From Candidatus Thorarchaeota archaeon (GTDB lineage: Archaea > Asgardarchaeota > Thorarchaeia > Thorarchaeales > Thorarchaeaceae): 64,000 bases of DNA. Below the pieces are notes generated by a model, which worked only from the letters and a program-made list of their open reading frames with translations, made no database searches and had not been told where the DNA came from. Position numbers and translations under genes: made by a program. Below are positions 1-8,458 of the stretch, piece by piece. Location: positions 90,040-154,039 of the forward strand of contig RDOF01000003.1 of the NCBI GenBank assembly GCA_011365025.1, in the 5' to 3' direction. Every line of letters begins with the position of its first letter. The first letter of the stretch is position 1.

Positions 1-1007
1 AAGTGGAGCTTGAAATCGAGGATTGTTTTTTCCGAAGGAATTTCACGGCGGCTGCATGGGATGAAGTTGGCTCCTACCAGACCTATGATACCGCTATTCG
101 GGAGTATATGGCGGCCATCAAGTCCCATATCGATGAAGATGCAATTCGTAAGCGTCAGTTGACGGTAGTCGTGGATAGTGCCAATAGCGTTGGTGGTCTA
201 GTCACACCCGAACTCATGAGGGCTCTTGGCTGCAAAGTAATTTCCCTCAACTCTCAGCTAGATGGAGCGTTTCCAGGACGTCCTCCAGAGCCAACTCCAA
301 AGAACCTTTCGACACTAAGCGAGACCGTCAAGGCGGTTGGCGCAGACCTTGGAATTGCCCATGATGGAGATGCTGACAGGGCCGCCTTTGTGGACGAGAA
401 TGGGACTGTGCTCTGGGGTGATCAGTCCTTTGCCATAATCGCTTCACGTGTTCTTCGTAAGAAACCTAATTCCATACTGGTAACGCCCGTCAGTAGTGGC
501 CGCCTTATTGAGGAAGTTGCAAAGGCGGCAGGGGCAAAAATCGAATGGACCGTTGTGGGCAGTGTGGTTGTTTCCCACAAATTGGAGGAAATTGGCGCTG
601 ACCTAGGAGGCGAGGAAAACGGGGGCGTCTTCTACCCTCCACATCAGTCTGTACGTGATGGTGCAATGACAGCCGCGCAAGTTGTGGAAATCATGGCTAT
701 CGAGAGGAAGCCCCTTTCGGAGCTTGTGGCCGAGCTCCCGTCCTACTTCAGTAGTAAAACAAAGGTCCAAGTTCCTTCAGAGAAAAAGGACGGAATTTTG
801 AATGCACTTCTTACACTTACTGAAAATCAAGAGCGTATCACGCTGGATGGAGTGAAGCTGATATACAAGGAAGGCTGGGTTCTAATGAGGCCATCTGGGA
901 CTGAGCCTCTTTGGAGGTGCTTTGCTGAGGGCAAGACCCAGCTGGAAGCTGAACGCCTTAGCAAACTAGGCGAGGATTACATTCGCCAAGCCACCGACCT
1001 AGCATGA
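1..1007 (+). CDS. Phosphohexomutase (phosphomannomutase/phosphoglucosamine mutase family), C-terminal part
   Basis: Interconverts hexose 6-phosphate and 1-phosphate for nucleotide-sugar synthesis. The reading frame enters from outside the window, so the roughly 110 N-terminal residues with the phosphoserine loop are missing. The metal-binding loop DGDADR is at about residue 121 of the visible part, the sugar-recognition loop GGEENGG at about 203, and the phosphate-binding loop RPSGTEP near 297. These are domains 2 to 4 of the alpha-D-phosphohexomutase family. Substrate (mannose, glucose or glucosamine phosphate) cannot be decided from the sequence. A GTG at position 3 could be read as a start but is almost certainly internal. 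Confidence 0.93.
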   Translation, partial: VELEIEDCFFRRNFTAAAWDEVGSYQTYDTAIREYMAAIKSHIDEDAIRKRQLTVVVDSANSVGGLVTPELMRALGCKVISLNSQLDGAFPGRPPEPTPKNLSTLSETVKAVGADLGIAHDGDADRAAFVDENGTVLWGDQSFAIIASRVLRKKPNSILVTPVSSGRLIEEVAKAAGAKIEWTVVGSVVVSHKLEEIGADLGGEENGGVFYPPHQSVRDGAMTAAQVVEIMAIERKPLSELVAELPSYFSSKTKVQVPSEKKDGILNALLTLTENQERITLDGVKLIYKEGWVLMRPSGTEPLWRCFAEGKTQLEAERLSKLGEDYIRQATDLA

Positions 1008-1055
1008 ATTGCTTAATTAGGATGCTTATTTTATGAGGGTTGGCACTGCTTAACT

Positions 1056-2444
1056 ATGCTTGAAACTCCTCTTGAGGGACCCTCTGAAGAAGCTGTTCAA
1101 TCCGAGCGGCGCAACTATTTTGCAATTGATGCGTTGAAGGCATTTGCAATCGCTTTGGTGATACTGGACCACAGTCTCACCTGGGACTTGAAGCATGCTA
1201 TTGGAGGCCCTTTCTGGGAGCGTACTTCCATCCCCTTCTTTCTGATTATTATGGGATTCAATATGGGGCTCTCCTTTAGAAGAAGTGGAGCTACAACTCT
1301 TCGCGAGTTGTACTCAAGAGCCTATTTCAGAAAGAAATTCCTCAGATACGTCGCACCTTTCATTGTTCTGTATGCAGGATTAACCATACTCGGCCTGTTA
1401 TTTGACTCGGTGGTTCTTAGTCAGTATGTTCTTCTCTTATTGCCACCCTTTTCAGGACCTGGCGACTGGTTCATTCCTGTTCTCATCACCTCTATCTTTG
1501 TGTTCCCTCTGGTGTACAAAGGATACACTACTCATCCAAAGATTACGGTGAGTCTTTGCTTCATCAGTGAGCTTCTCTTTGGCGTCTTCTTGTTTTTCAA
1601 CGCTCCTCTTGTTTGGAATGGACTATCTTATGCTTATCCAAGCCCTGAGGTAGCATTTTTAGTCAGTGCAGTTCGGCTGAATATTCTCTTCTATTTGCCT
1701 GCAGTTGGCTTAGGTCTCTGGTTCTCTAGTGATTATGATATCAAGAGCAAACACAATCGCTTCATGTGGATTGCCTTCCCTCTCAGTCTGGCTTTCACCT
1801 TTGCCTATCAGTTTCTCGATCTTCGTGTTCAGATTGCCGATTCAACTACCATTCATCGGCTCATTTGGGGCGATTACACATTATTGATGTATCCCTACGT
1901 TGCTCTCTTCTTCCTATTGGCAATGAAGTATCTCCCAGATATGGCCAAGGGGCGAACTTCCAAAATCATCGCTCAAATTGGCAAGGCATCATACCACATT
2001 CTTCTCTTCCAAATTTTCTATTTCTCCATCTGGTATCATTTTTATGATATTCAGAATGTCGGATTTGTAACGCCGGCGCACCACCTCGTGTTCTATCTTG
2101 TTAATGTAACAATCTGTTTTGCAGGAGGGCTTGGGTGGTATTATTTAGAAAGAAGAGCAACCACGGAGAAGCATTCTTGGTGGGACCATCCTTGGATGTT
2201 GAGAGCTCGATACCTTGGCATGGCTGGGCTGTCTCTGATATTGATGACCGCGCTGATTGAGCTTGTCGGTATCATTTCTGGCATTGCTGGGTGGGCTGAG
2301 CATAATCTCCCTGTTTGGGTTCTCAACGAACGTACTGGTCCAATAGTGATACTGGACTTCGTCATCATCCTCTTCTTTCTGGGTCTTTGCATTCTGTTTC
2401 TGTGGAAGGCATTTGAATCCGGTGAAGAAGAAATCCCCGAATGA
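1056..2444 (+). CDS. Acyltransferase-3 family integral membrane protein
   Basis: A 462-residue polytopic protein with about ten hydrophobic segments. After a short cytoplasmic N-terminus it has a first helix with the pattern IDALKAFAIALVILDHS, matching the 'D-x-L-R/K-x-x-A ... H' signature of acyltransferase-3 proteins, which move acyl groups onto sugars, lipids or glycans at the membrane. The acceptor is unknown. It follows the phosphohexomutase by 48 bases on the same strand, so a role in envelope glycan modification is plausible but inferred. A C-terminal acidic tail follows the last helix. Confidence 0.75.
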   Translation: MLETPLEGPSEEAVQSERRNYFAIDALKAFAIALVILDHSLTWDLKHAIGGPFWERTSIPFFLIIMGFNMGLSFRRSGATTLRELYSRAYFRKKFLRYVAPFIVLYAGLTILGLLFDSVVLSQYVLLLLPPFSGPGDWFIPVLITSIFVFPLVYKGYTTHPKITVSLCFISELLFGVFLFFNAPLVWNGLSYAYPSPEVAFLVSAVRLNILFYLPAVGLGLWFSSDYDIKSKHNRFMWIAFPLSLAFTFAYQFLDLRVQIADSTTIHRLIWGDYTLLMYPYVALFFLLAMKYLPDMAKGRTSKIIAQIGKASYHILLFQIFYFSIWYHFYDIQNVGFVTPAHHLVFYLVNVTICFAGGLGWYYLERRATTEKHSWWDHPWMLRARYLGMAGLSLILMTALIELVGIISGIAGWAEHNLPVWVLNERTGPIVILDFVIILFFLGLCILFLWKAFESGEEEIPE

Positions 2445-2506
2445 CAACCTGGAGCATATTCATCTCACACGTCCTGAATGAACTAAGATGAAAGAACTAG
2501 GAAGAA

Positions 2507-2540
2507 GGGCCCTAAGGGCCCAACTCTGTTGATTTTGATT
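2507..2540 (+). terminator. Hairpin between convergent genes
   Basis: A perfect GGGCCC-TAA-GGGCCC hairpin at 2507-2521, followed on the plus strand by T-rich sequence. It lies between the convergent acyltransferase and DPM2-like genes and could end the plus-strand transcript. Confidence 0.5.
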
Positions 2541-2554
2541 TGGGTGCTATCCCT

Positions 2555-2890
2555 TCATTCTGGCTTTGATTCTGCGACTTCTTCTTCATCAAAGTCGAAG
2601 TCCTCAAGTGGCTCTGGAGCTGGAGTGGTTAGCATGGTCCAACCAATCCACATAGCTATAACCATGATCAGCACAGCAGCTGCCCAGATTGGTAGAATGA
2701 TTAGGAACATTCTGTCAGGGAGCAGGATATCATGAAGTATTCCCTCAGTTCCAACCAGCTGTTCCACCCAGGCAGTTAGGCCAGGGCCGGTTAAGCCATT
2801 TTCAAGTAGAACAAGTGCCCAGGTGTAGTATATGAGCACTAAAAATGCGAAGATGAATATCAATGCACCAAGTATTTTTTCCTTGCCCAT
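2555..2890 (-). CDS. DPM2-like two-helix membrane protein
   Basis: A 111-residue protein with two transmembrane helices (about residues 8-32 and 60-86) and an acidic C-terminal tail. The first helix ends in LIYYTWALVLL, the loop before the second carries HDILLPDR, and the second ends in WTMLTTP. From memory of the family, this order (YYT, then H-x-x-LP-x-R, then ML-x-T) matches eukaryotic DPM2, the small regulatory subunit of dolichol-phosphate-mannose synthase. It is longer by an insert between the helices and by the tail. ATG start with GAGGT eight bases upstream. No DPM1-like catalytic subunit is in the window. Homology is judged by eye only. Confidence 0.55.
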   Translation of the reverse strand: MGKEKILGALIFIFAFLVLIYYTWALVLLENGLTGPGLTAWVEQLVGTEGILHDILLPDRMFLIILPIWAAAVLIMVIAMWIGWTMLTTPAPEPLEDFDFDEEEVAESKPE

Positions 2891-2976
2891 CGAAAACTAC
2901 CTCTAGTGGTTTCTTATGGTACTAGGACGTTTAGCGAATGCCCCCTCATAAAAGGATTGTGCAGAAGCAATCTGCA

Positions 2977-3675
2977 TTAATTGATCGCTTCCTGTCCGGA
3001 TTTCTCGGCGTTGTTTTTCGATTCTTCAGGCTGGAGAAATCCCTTTTCAACAAGTGGGCACAAAATATCCTTGAAGCCAGGGCATCTGCTCCATCGCATC
3101 TTATGCTCGCATTCACTACACACTTTTTCAATCTCGGCTACCCTACGAATCGCCATAACAAATACTATGAATAGGTAGAGGGAAAGGATCAACGTGACTT
3201 TGATTTCAATGTAGGATTCAAACCCTTCTGCAAGGAGTATTGCCCAGCCCACGCATGCAAATGATGAGCCCAGAATGAGTTTGGATAGAACCTTCAAAGA
3301 CTTGTTCTCAGTCAAGCCAAAGACGCTCATGGCAAACGAAACCAGAGTGAAGGCAGCCCCTCCCCAAAAGAGATAGAACCGATTCAAGGCAAGGGGGAGT
3401 ACAAGCCAAGCCACAGCCAGGAGTCCTAATGCCATGAAGAAGGAGAGGGAGTTAAAGAAACAGCCAATGCACCATTGTCTTCCTCTGAATGTGAAGAGAT
3501 GGTCTTCGTATTCTGAGCAATAGGGATGATGAGCTGTTAGGAGGGGACCAAGGCTTCTAGCGAATGTGATTGGATGCCTGAGGATGGCCCCCCGGTTGAA
3601 GACCAGCCGACCTCGTTCCTCGTCTAGAAGAACTTCTTCACAGGGGGTCATTCCTTCTTCAGTATCCTCGTCCAT
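2977..3675 (-). CDS. Cysteine-rich four-helix membrane protein
   Basis: About 232 residues from the ATG at 3675, which has GGGGGAT four bases upstream; a GTG 12 bases earlier is the alternative. The soluble N-terminus ends in HHPYC...WCIGC, reminiscent of the Cys/His pattern of small DUF2085-type membrane proteins. Four hydrophobic segments follow. A cytoplasmic tail has CSECEHKMRWSRC, which may bind a metal. No function recognised. Its neighbours on the same strand are also small membrane proteins. Confidence 0.6.
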   Translation of the reverse strand: MDEDTEEGMTPCEEVLLDEERGRLVFNRGAILRHPITFARSLGPLLTAHHPYCSEYEDHLFTFRGRQWCIGCFFNSLSFFMALGLLAVAWLVLPLALNRFYLFWGGAAFTLVSFAMSVFGLTENKSLKVLSKLILGSSFACVGWAILLAEGFESYIEIKVTLILSLYLFIVFVMAIRRVAEIEKVCSECEHKMRWSRCPGFKDILCPLVEKGFLQPEESKNNAEKSGQEAIN

Positions 3676-3712
3676 TCTATCCCCCACTATACTGTGAGGC
3701 AGTAGTGATATC

Positions 3713-4084
3713 CTATGGCAGAAACGGTATCAACACCAGAATTGCCGCCAAACCACCAAAGAATAGGAATGCGACTGCAATATATGCTGCTAAGGCAATT
3801 ATGCCGGTGAGCAATATGGCAATTATTGCTCCTCCCCAGCTGATGTTGTGGCGAAGCTTGAGAAGATATAGCGCAATGATGCAACCTAAACATGGAATGA
3901 AGACAGTCAAAATAACCATCAGAATTGCCGATACTAGTGACGAAAAGAAATCAGTGTTTTTTCCGCCAACATACCTCAGGGCGATGCCTAGCGACATGAT
4001 GCTGACTACCATGAAGATAAGCGCGAATATCAGGACATAACCAATCGCGGCCTCAATGAATGCTATAATCCAACCTAACTGCAT
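3713..4084 (-). CDS. Small hydrophobic membrane protein
   Basis: About 123 residues with three or four transmembrane helices and almost no soluble part. The start is set at the ATG at 4084 because AAGGAGA lies nine bases upstream; the open frame continues 14 codons further without a better site. A proline/cysteine turn (FIPCLGC) lies between helices 2 and 3. Family not recognised. Possibly co-transcribed with the cysteine-rich membrane protein downstream (37-base gap). Confidence 0.55.
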   Translation of the reverse strand: MQLGWIIAFIEAAIGYVLIFALIFMVVSIMSLGIALRYVGGKNTDFFSSLVSAILMVILTVFIPCLGCIIALYLLKLRHNISWGGAIIAILLTGIIALAAYIAVAFLFFGGLAAILVLIPFLP

Positions 4085-4417
4085 GATCTCGTTTCTCCTT
4101 CTAGGGATTTGCACCTCACCCTGCAATCCAAGATAAAAGCATAATGTATTGCCTGAAGAAGTACTTGGTATGAGAATATCAAAAATTGGCTATGAGCAGT
4201 GTTCTGACATATTCCGTGAGAGAGATTCCTGGTTTAGTGGATTCAGTTGCGCAACTATCGCAACGCACATCATTGTCCCCTTGCAGTTAGTGTAAATCAA
4301 ATGTTTCGAATTCTAGTTACCTAGAAAGACTCGTTGTCATCAGAACACTGCTACTCGGTTTAGCTAATCGTCTATTTAATAAACTGTGAGGAAGGGGAAT
4401 TGCAGCCGATACGCTCC
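4085..4417. other. Intergenic region with a widely spaced 13-bp inverted repeat
   Basis: This 333-base gap holds no convincing gene. It contains AGCAGTGTTCTGA at 4195-4207 and its exact reverse complement at 4340-4352. The part upstream of 4084 should hold the promoter of the small membrane protein. A 41-codon open frame at 4170-4295 has no ribosome site and no recognisable content. Confidence 0.4.
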
Positions 4418-5041
4418 CTATTCATCAAAGTCATAGGTCACTTCATCGAGTTTCCTGTCAAGTCTCTTTCGAATGGGATAGGCACACAATCCCGCGAAAA
4501 CGCCCAAGAGGATTGTAGAACCCATGCGGAACGCAAAGAAGGTCCATCCAAGATAGTGAAGCTCAAGGGGTATTCTCATCGGTCCCATAAGGGTCTGCCC
4601 TGTCAAGTATGCAATAAGATAATGTGATCCGATTCCCTTCTTTCTGAGAACCCATACTATTGGGAAGATGCTGTAGATTGGGCCTGGCGTAGCTATCCCA
4701 AGGCAGGTTATCACAATCAGAGAAGTGAACAAATTTCGTTCTTCGAAGAGCCGAGCAACTATGTCTTTGTCTACAAAAGCGTCTACCCATCCTGCTAACA
4801 AACTGGCCACAATGAAGATTGGTATCGTTTCCAAAAGGTTGTCAACAGAGAATTGAATAGCCTCTCCTGTTCTTTCAGGTGCAGAAATCAACACCCAGAG
4901 CGCGAAGATCAACAGAAGAACGAAAAGCATTCCTTCGACCATTATGGCATCCAAGTATCGTCTTAACCTTGATTTTCCATCGGACTCGCTCTGGATCTCT
5001 GGGGGCTGGCTGTCTGCCTCCGATTTCCTTTTCTCTGTCAT
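4418..5041 (-). CDS. Permease half-protein B (DUF318/ArsP-like)
   Basis: 207 residues with a charged N-terminus and about five membrane helices. The motif TPGPIYSIFP (about residue 118) followed by a GQTLMGP segment resembles the predicted-permease family that includes ArsP. Its ATG at 5041 comes three bases after the TGA of the upstream gene, so translation is probably coupled. Comparing it with that upstream protein shows the same order: (L/T)PGP, Y-A/S-I-x-P, then a conserved YLGW/S-x-FF-x-x-R. The two look like paralogous halves of one transporter. Substrate unknown. Confidence 0.65.
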   Translation of the reverse strand: MTEKRKSEADSQPPEIQSESDGKSRLRRYLDAIMVEGMLFVLLLIFALWVLISAPERTGEAIQFSVDNLLETIPIFIVASLLAGWVDAFVDKDIVARLFEERNLFTSLIVITCLGIATPGPIYSIFPIVWVLRKKGIGSHYLIAYLTGQTLMGPMRIPLELHYLGWTFFAFRMGSTILLGVFAGLCAYPIRKRLDRKLDEVTYDFDE

Positions 5042-5044
5042 CAA

Positions 5045-5572
5045 TCAGGGCCCCCACAGTGGTATGAAGCTGTTCACAATCATTGCAAGATAGCCAGCTG
5101 CAAAAGTCGTAAGAATGGCAATAACCAATCTCGCAAGGAAGAACCAACTGCCTAGATACTTAATTTCAATGAAGCATCCTTCCGGAACGTCAATCAGTTG
5201 CTGGCTTGCAATTAGTGCCATCACAGCGCCTATGCTACCTCCAACTACTAGTATCTCCTTTGCCAGAGGATAGATTGCGTATCTTGGACCGGGAAGAAGG
5301 AATCCAAGCAGAGTGGCCCAAAGAATACCAAGGTCTGCGTTCCCAAAGGCATCAAGAATGACTTGATTATTTGGCAGAAGTATTATTTTCATGAATCCAA
5401 TAAGCAGCACAGCCAAAAAGAAGAGGGGGAGCGCCTTGATTACGAATCTCCCAGATTTGCGAATGGCCTTGGCAGTTCGATCCCTGTTCTTCCTTACTCC
5501 CCAAATGTACATGACTAGCACTACCAATCCAACAATCGGCCAGCTTGCATCAAGTAACCAATCGAACTGCAT
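5045..5572 (-). CDS. Permease half-protein A (DUF318/ArsP-like)
   Basis: 175 residues with about five membrane helices. It carries LPGPRYAIYP near residue 94 and YLGSWFFLARL near 138, each mirrored in the next gene. First gene of a two-gene operon; its TGA is three bases before the partner's ATG. Single-chain members of this permease family are roughly twice as long and contain two such halves, so the natural reading is a heterodimeric transporter. It is divergent from the etfBA operon, so the 5573-5724 gap carries both promoters. Confidence 0.65.
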   Translation of the reverse strand: MQFDWLLDASWPIVGLVVLVMYIWGVRKNRDRTAKAIRKSGRFVIKALPLFFLAVLLIGFMKIILLPNNQVILDAFGNADLGILWATLLGFLLPGPRYAIYPLAKEILVVGGSIGAVMALIASQQLIDVPEGCFIEIKYLGSWFFLARLVIAILTTFAAGYLAMIVNSFIPLWGP

Positions 5573-5664
5573 CTCGAGTCCCGGTGGTCAACTTGAAGTT
5601 GGGATAAAAGGCTTCACCTTGCAGGGGCCAATCATCAAACTTGAGCTTCTTCCGGGTGCGTATG

Positions 5665-5719
5665 CCTTATAACGGACCTAGGTCACAGGCCGGCTACCTA
5701 ATCCCCATGACCCGAGGTG
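5665..5719 (+). promoter_or_regulatory. Promoter and ribosome site of the etfBA operon
   Basis: TATA-like CCTTATAA at 5665-5672 predicts transcription starting near 5697. The leader then carries GAGGTG at 5714-5719, five bases before the ATG at 5725. This decides the etfB start over in-frame ATGs further upstream, which lie at or before the TATA element. Confidence 0.55.
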
Positions 5720-5724
5720 CTCAC

Positions 5725-6513
5725 ATGAAGATTATAGTTCCAGTGAAGCAGGTTCCTGAGGTTGCTGAAGTCAAAGTCAACGAGGAAACTGGGACACTAA
5801 TCCGCGAGGGCGTACCCAGTATCCTGAATCCATTCGATGAATATGCTGTTGAAGAGGCAATCAAGCTAAGGGACCAATATGGAGGCGAAGTTGTCATTGT
5901 CACTATGGGGCCGCCCCAAGCCAAGGAGGCTCTCTGGAAGGCCCTAGCTATGGGTGCAGACCGTGCACTACTCATGACTGATCGCATATTTGCAGGTGCT
6001 GACACGTGGGCGACTGCATTCACCCTAGCGCACCAAATCAAGAAAATGGAGTACGATTTAATCATCTGCGGCAAGCAAGCTATCGATGGAGATACTGCAC
6101 AGGTTGGTCCAGAGATGGCTGAACTGCTTGGTATTCCTCAGATATGCTATGTTCGTCATCTTGAGATAGATGAGAGTGGAAAGCATGTCATTGCCCATCG
6201 AGAAACGGATGATGGGTATGACGTAATCAAGGCCAGAATGCCAGTTCTGCTCACGGCGACAAAAGGCCTCAATGAACCAAGGCTACCCAATATCATGGGC
6301 ATAATGAAGGCCAAGAAGAAACCACTAGAGGAAGTAGATGCAGCTACGCTCGGCGTTCCTGAGGACAATCTGGGCCTGAAGGGGTCTCCAACCACCGTTC
6401 GAAAGGTCTTTCCTCCAGAGCGGAAGAGTGGAGGCGTTAAGCTTGAAGATGTTGATTCAAAAGACGCCGCCAAGCAGCTTGTGGAGTTTCTTGCAAAGAA
6501 GGGGGCAATCTAA
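5725..6513 (+). CDS. etfB: Electron transfer flavoprotein beta subunit
   Basis: 262 residues beginning MKIIVPVKQVPEV, the canonical EtfB N-terminus. The protein holds the AMP/FAD-side Rossmann-like domain, with features such as NPFDEYAVEEA, VTMGPPQA, ADRALL and CGKQAIDGDTAQVGP. It forms a heterodimer with EtfA and passes electrons from acyl-CoA or other dehydrogenases to an acceptor. EtfA starts four codons after its TAA and carries a ferredoxin domain, so electrons may be exchanged directly with iron-sulfur carriers. No dehydrogenase gene is adjacent. Whether the pair bifurcates electrons cannot be decided here. Confidence 0.95.
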   Translation: MKIIVPVKQVPEVAEVKVNEETGTLIREGVPSILNPFDEYAVEEAIKLRDQYGGEVVIVTMGPPQAKEALWKALAMGADRALLMTDRIFAGADTWATAFTLAHQIKKMEYDLIICGKQAIDGDTAQVGPEMAELLGIPQICYVRHLEIDESGKHVIAHRETDDGYDVIKARMPVLLTATKGLNEPRLPNIMGIMKAKKKPLEEVDAATLGVPEDNLGLKGSPTTVRKVFPPERKSGGVKLEDVDSKDAAKQLVEFLAKKGAI

Positions 6514-6516
6514 GAG

Positions 6517-7716
6517 ATGGGGCTAATATATGACAAAGACAAATGCACTGGATGCATGCTCTGCCCGAAGGTCTGCAACTTCGGCGCTATTGAGAAGGAT
6601 GGTGACAAGGTAAAGTTCGACCTTGACAAGTGCGTTCTTTGCGGGTCCTGCGAAGAAATCTGCCCTGAAGATGCAATCAAAATCGAACGTAAGACCGTTG
6701 ACAAGGACAAAATTGCCGAATACAAGGATGTTTGGGTCTGGTGTGAGACAGCCGAAGGGAAACTGAGAGGCGTTGCTTTCGAGCTGGTCACAAAGGCTCG
6801 GGAGCTTGCTGACAAGCTGAGCGAAAAGGTGGTTGCCGTCTTGATCGGACATAATGTGCAAGCCCTAGCTGAGCCTCTGATTCATCAGGGGGCAGACAAG
6901 GTCTTGCTTGTTGATGACAAGATATTCGCGGACTACACGACTGATGCATTCACCATCGCAATGGTCACTTTGATAGCTCCGCGGAAACCATCAATTGTCT
7001 TGTATGGCGCAACAAGCAATGGACGGGACTTGGCACCGCGAGTGGCTGCAAGAATGGCCCTGGGGCTCACAGCCGACTGCACCGGTCTCGATATTGATGA
7101 TGAACGTCAGTTGGTCCAGACAAGGCCCGCCTTTGGAGGGAACATCATGGCCGAGATTCTCTGCCCATACACGCGGCCTCAGATGTCAACTGTTCGTCCG
7201 AACGTGTTCAAGCCCACTGACCGAGATAAATCTCGTACAGGAGAGATAGAAAAGGTCGAAGTCAAGATTGGGGCCAACCAAGTCAGAACAAGGGTCTTGG
7301 ATCATGTCAAGGAAGTAGTTGCTGGGATGAAGGCCGTCGAAGAGGCTGATATTGTTGTGTGCAGCGGCCGCGGGATAAAGGACCCCTCCAATCTTACGCT
7401 TCCGCAAGAGCTTGCGAATCTTCTCGATGCTGCCGTCGGTGGGTCCCGTCCTATTGTCGATGCAGGCTGGCTTCCGCCTACTCAGCAAGTAGGACAATCA
7501 GGTCGTACAATCTCTCCGAGTCTCTATTTTGCTCTTGGAATCTCTGGAGCTATTCAGCACTGCGCAGGCATGTCCAGTTCGGATATCATCGTCGCAATAA
7601 ACAAGGACCCTGAAGCTCCAATCTTTGAGATTGCAGACTTCGGAATCGTGGGTGACATCTTCGAGATTGTTCCTGCATTGATTGAGGAAATCAAGAAGCT
7701 GAAATCGGAAAGATAG
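6517..7716 (+). CDS. etfA: Electron transfer flavoprotein alpha subunit with N-terminal 2x[4Fe-4S] ferredoxin domain
   Basis: 399 residues. Residues 1-60 are a two-cluster ferredoxin domain (CTGCMLCPKVC and CVLCGSCEEIC). The rest is a full EtfA ending in the FAD-binding region GQSGRTISPSLYFALGISGA and NKDPEAPIFEIADFGIVGD. It forms the catalytic heterodimer with EtfB. Ferredoxin-fused EtfA proteins are known from anaerobes, where the clusters give a direct path between the flavin and ferredoxin. Position right behind etfB supports a single transcript. A weak hairpin lies just downstream. Confidence 0.95.
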   Translation: MGLIYDKDKCTGCMLCPKVCNFGAIEKDGDKVKFDLDKCVLCGSCEEICPEDAIKIERKTVDKDKIAEYKDVWVWCETAEGKLRGVAFELVTKARELADKLSEKVVAVLIGHNVQALAEPLIHQGADKVLLVDDKIFADYTTDAFTIAMVTLIAPRKPSIVLYGATSNGRDLAPRVAARMALGLTADCTGLDIDDERQLVQTRPAFGGNIMAEILCPYTRPQMSTVRPNVFKPTDRDKSRTGEIEKVEVKIGANQVRTRVLDHVKEVVAGMKAVEEADIVVCSGRGIKDPSNLTLPQELANLLDAAVGGSRPIVDAGWLPPTQQVGQSGRTISPSLYFALGISGAIQHCAGMSSSDIIVAINKDPEAPIFEIADFGIVGDIFEIVPALIEEIKKLKSER

Positions 7717-7735
7717 AGGTGCAGAAGTACCCTAC

Positions 7736-7761
7736 GAAGGGGTCCTGCTCGGACCTCCTTC
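7736..7761 (+). terminator. Imperfect hairpin after etfA
   Basis: GAAGGGGTCC pairs with GGACCTCCTTC across a five-base loop, with one bulge. It lies 20 bases after the etfA stop. There is no following T-run, so termination is only suggested. Confidence 0.3.
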
Positions 7762-7820
7762 CTGGACTAATGCGAGCAAACACAAGAGTTATAGGGCGTA
7801 ATGAACTATAGTTAATTAAC

Positions 7821-8084
7821 ATGTTGCCTGCCATCCTAACACTCGGAGCTATCATTACCATCGCCTTCTATTTGTATAGTCATTACATAGAGAAGAGCCC
7901 TCACAGAGGAAGAGCCAATCGTATTCTCTATCGGGGCCGCGACATGTGGAAGGCTTCTCTTTTGGATTGTGATTATGAACCGACAAAGTATGTCTTTGGT
8001 CCAGGAAAAGCAATCCCTGCAGAACGCAGTCTTAGTCGACTATCATCCGACACTCCATTTTACATCCACAAAGAACATAGCTAG
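7821..8084 (+). CDS. Small single-helix membrane protein
   Basis: 87 residues with one N-terminal membrane helix (about residues 3-21) followed by a basic cytoplasmic region rich in Arg and Tyr. No family recognised. TATA-like AGTTATAG lies about 30 bases before the ATG, which would fit a leaderless transcript. Coding status rests on length, start context and its place between two genes. Confidence 0.45.
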   Translation: MLPAILTLGAIITIAFYLYSHYIEKSPHRGRANRILYRGRDMWKASLLDCDYEPTKYVFGPGKAIPAERSLSRLSSDTPFYIHKEHS

Positions 8085-8092
8085 AACCGATA

Positions 8093-8371
8093 CTAGTAGA
8101 AGATCCTATCATCTTCTGTAGGATTCATGACCTCATCTTCGAAAGGCTCGCCATGATAGTGAAACTGAAAGAGGGGTCTGCCCTTGAATTCTAATCCACA
8201 ACTGAGAATGGGTAAGATGACAACAGCTAGCATCAGAAGGGCCCACGGCAATGCCTGCAGTCCTGTGAATGTTAACGGATAGAGGATAATGAAACATAGT
8301 GGTGAGAGGAGCACCAATATGCAGGCGTAGTACCCAGTCGGACGTTCTTCGGTATCGCCATTAAGCCTCAT
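8093..8371 (-). CDS. Two-helix membrane protein
   Basis: 92 residues with two hydrophobic segments (about 14-34 and 41-60) and a soluble acidic C-terminus containing FQFHYHGEPFEDE. No family recognised. Convergent with the preceding small membrane protein; the stop codons are only eight bases apart. Confidence 0.5.
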   Translation of the reverse strand: MRLNGDTEERPTGYYACILVLLSPLCFIILYPLTFTGLQALPWALLMLAVVILPILSCGLEFKGRPLFQFHYHGEPFEDEVMNPTEDDRIFY

Positions 8372-8458
8372 TATAACCGTTCAAATTCTATGGGCTTGTT
8401 TCTCTATAATACTAGTTTTCTCAGCATGACCTTCACAAAAAATGAACGTTGGTGAAAT

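Noticed and set aside
2145..2447. Open frames of 83-100 residues antisense to the acyltransferase gene
   Set aside because: They mirror a clear membrane-protein gene in other frames and have no family content or start signals.
4170..4295. 41-residue plus-strand open frame
   Set aside because: No ribosome site, no homology cue and no hydrophobic or zinc pattern; indistinguishable from chance.
8376..8385. GAACGGTT upstream of the two-helix membrane protein as a third operator of the membrane-tethered regulator
   Set aside because: A single 8-mer is expected by chance about twice in a window of this size, and there is no palindrome here.
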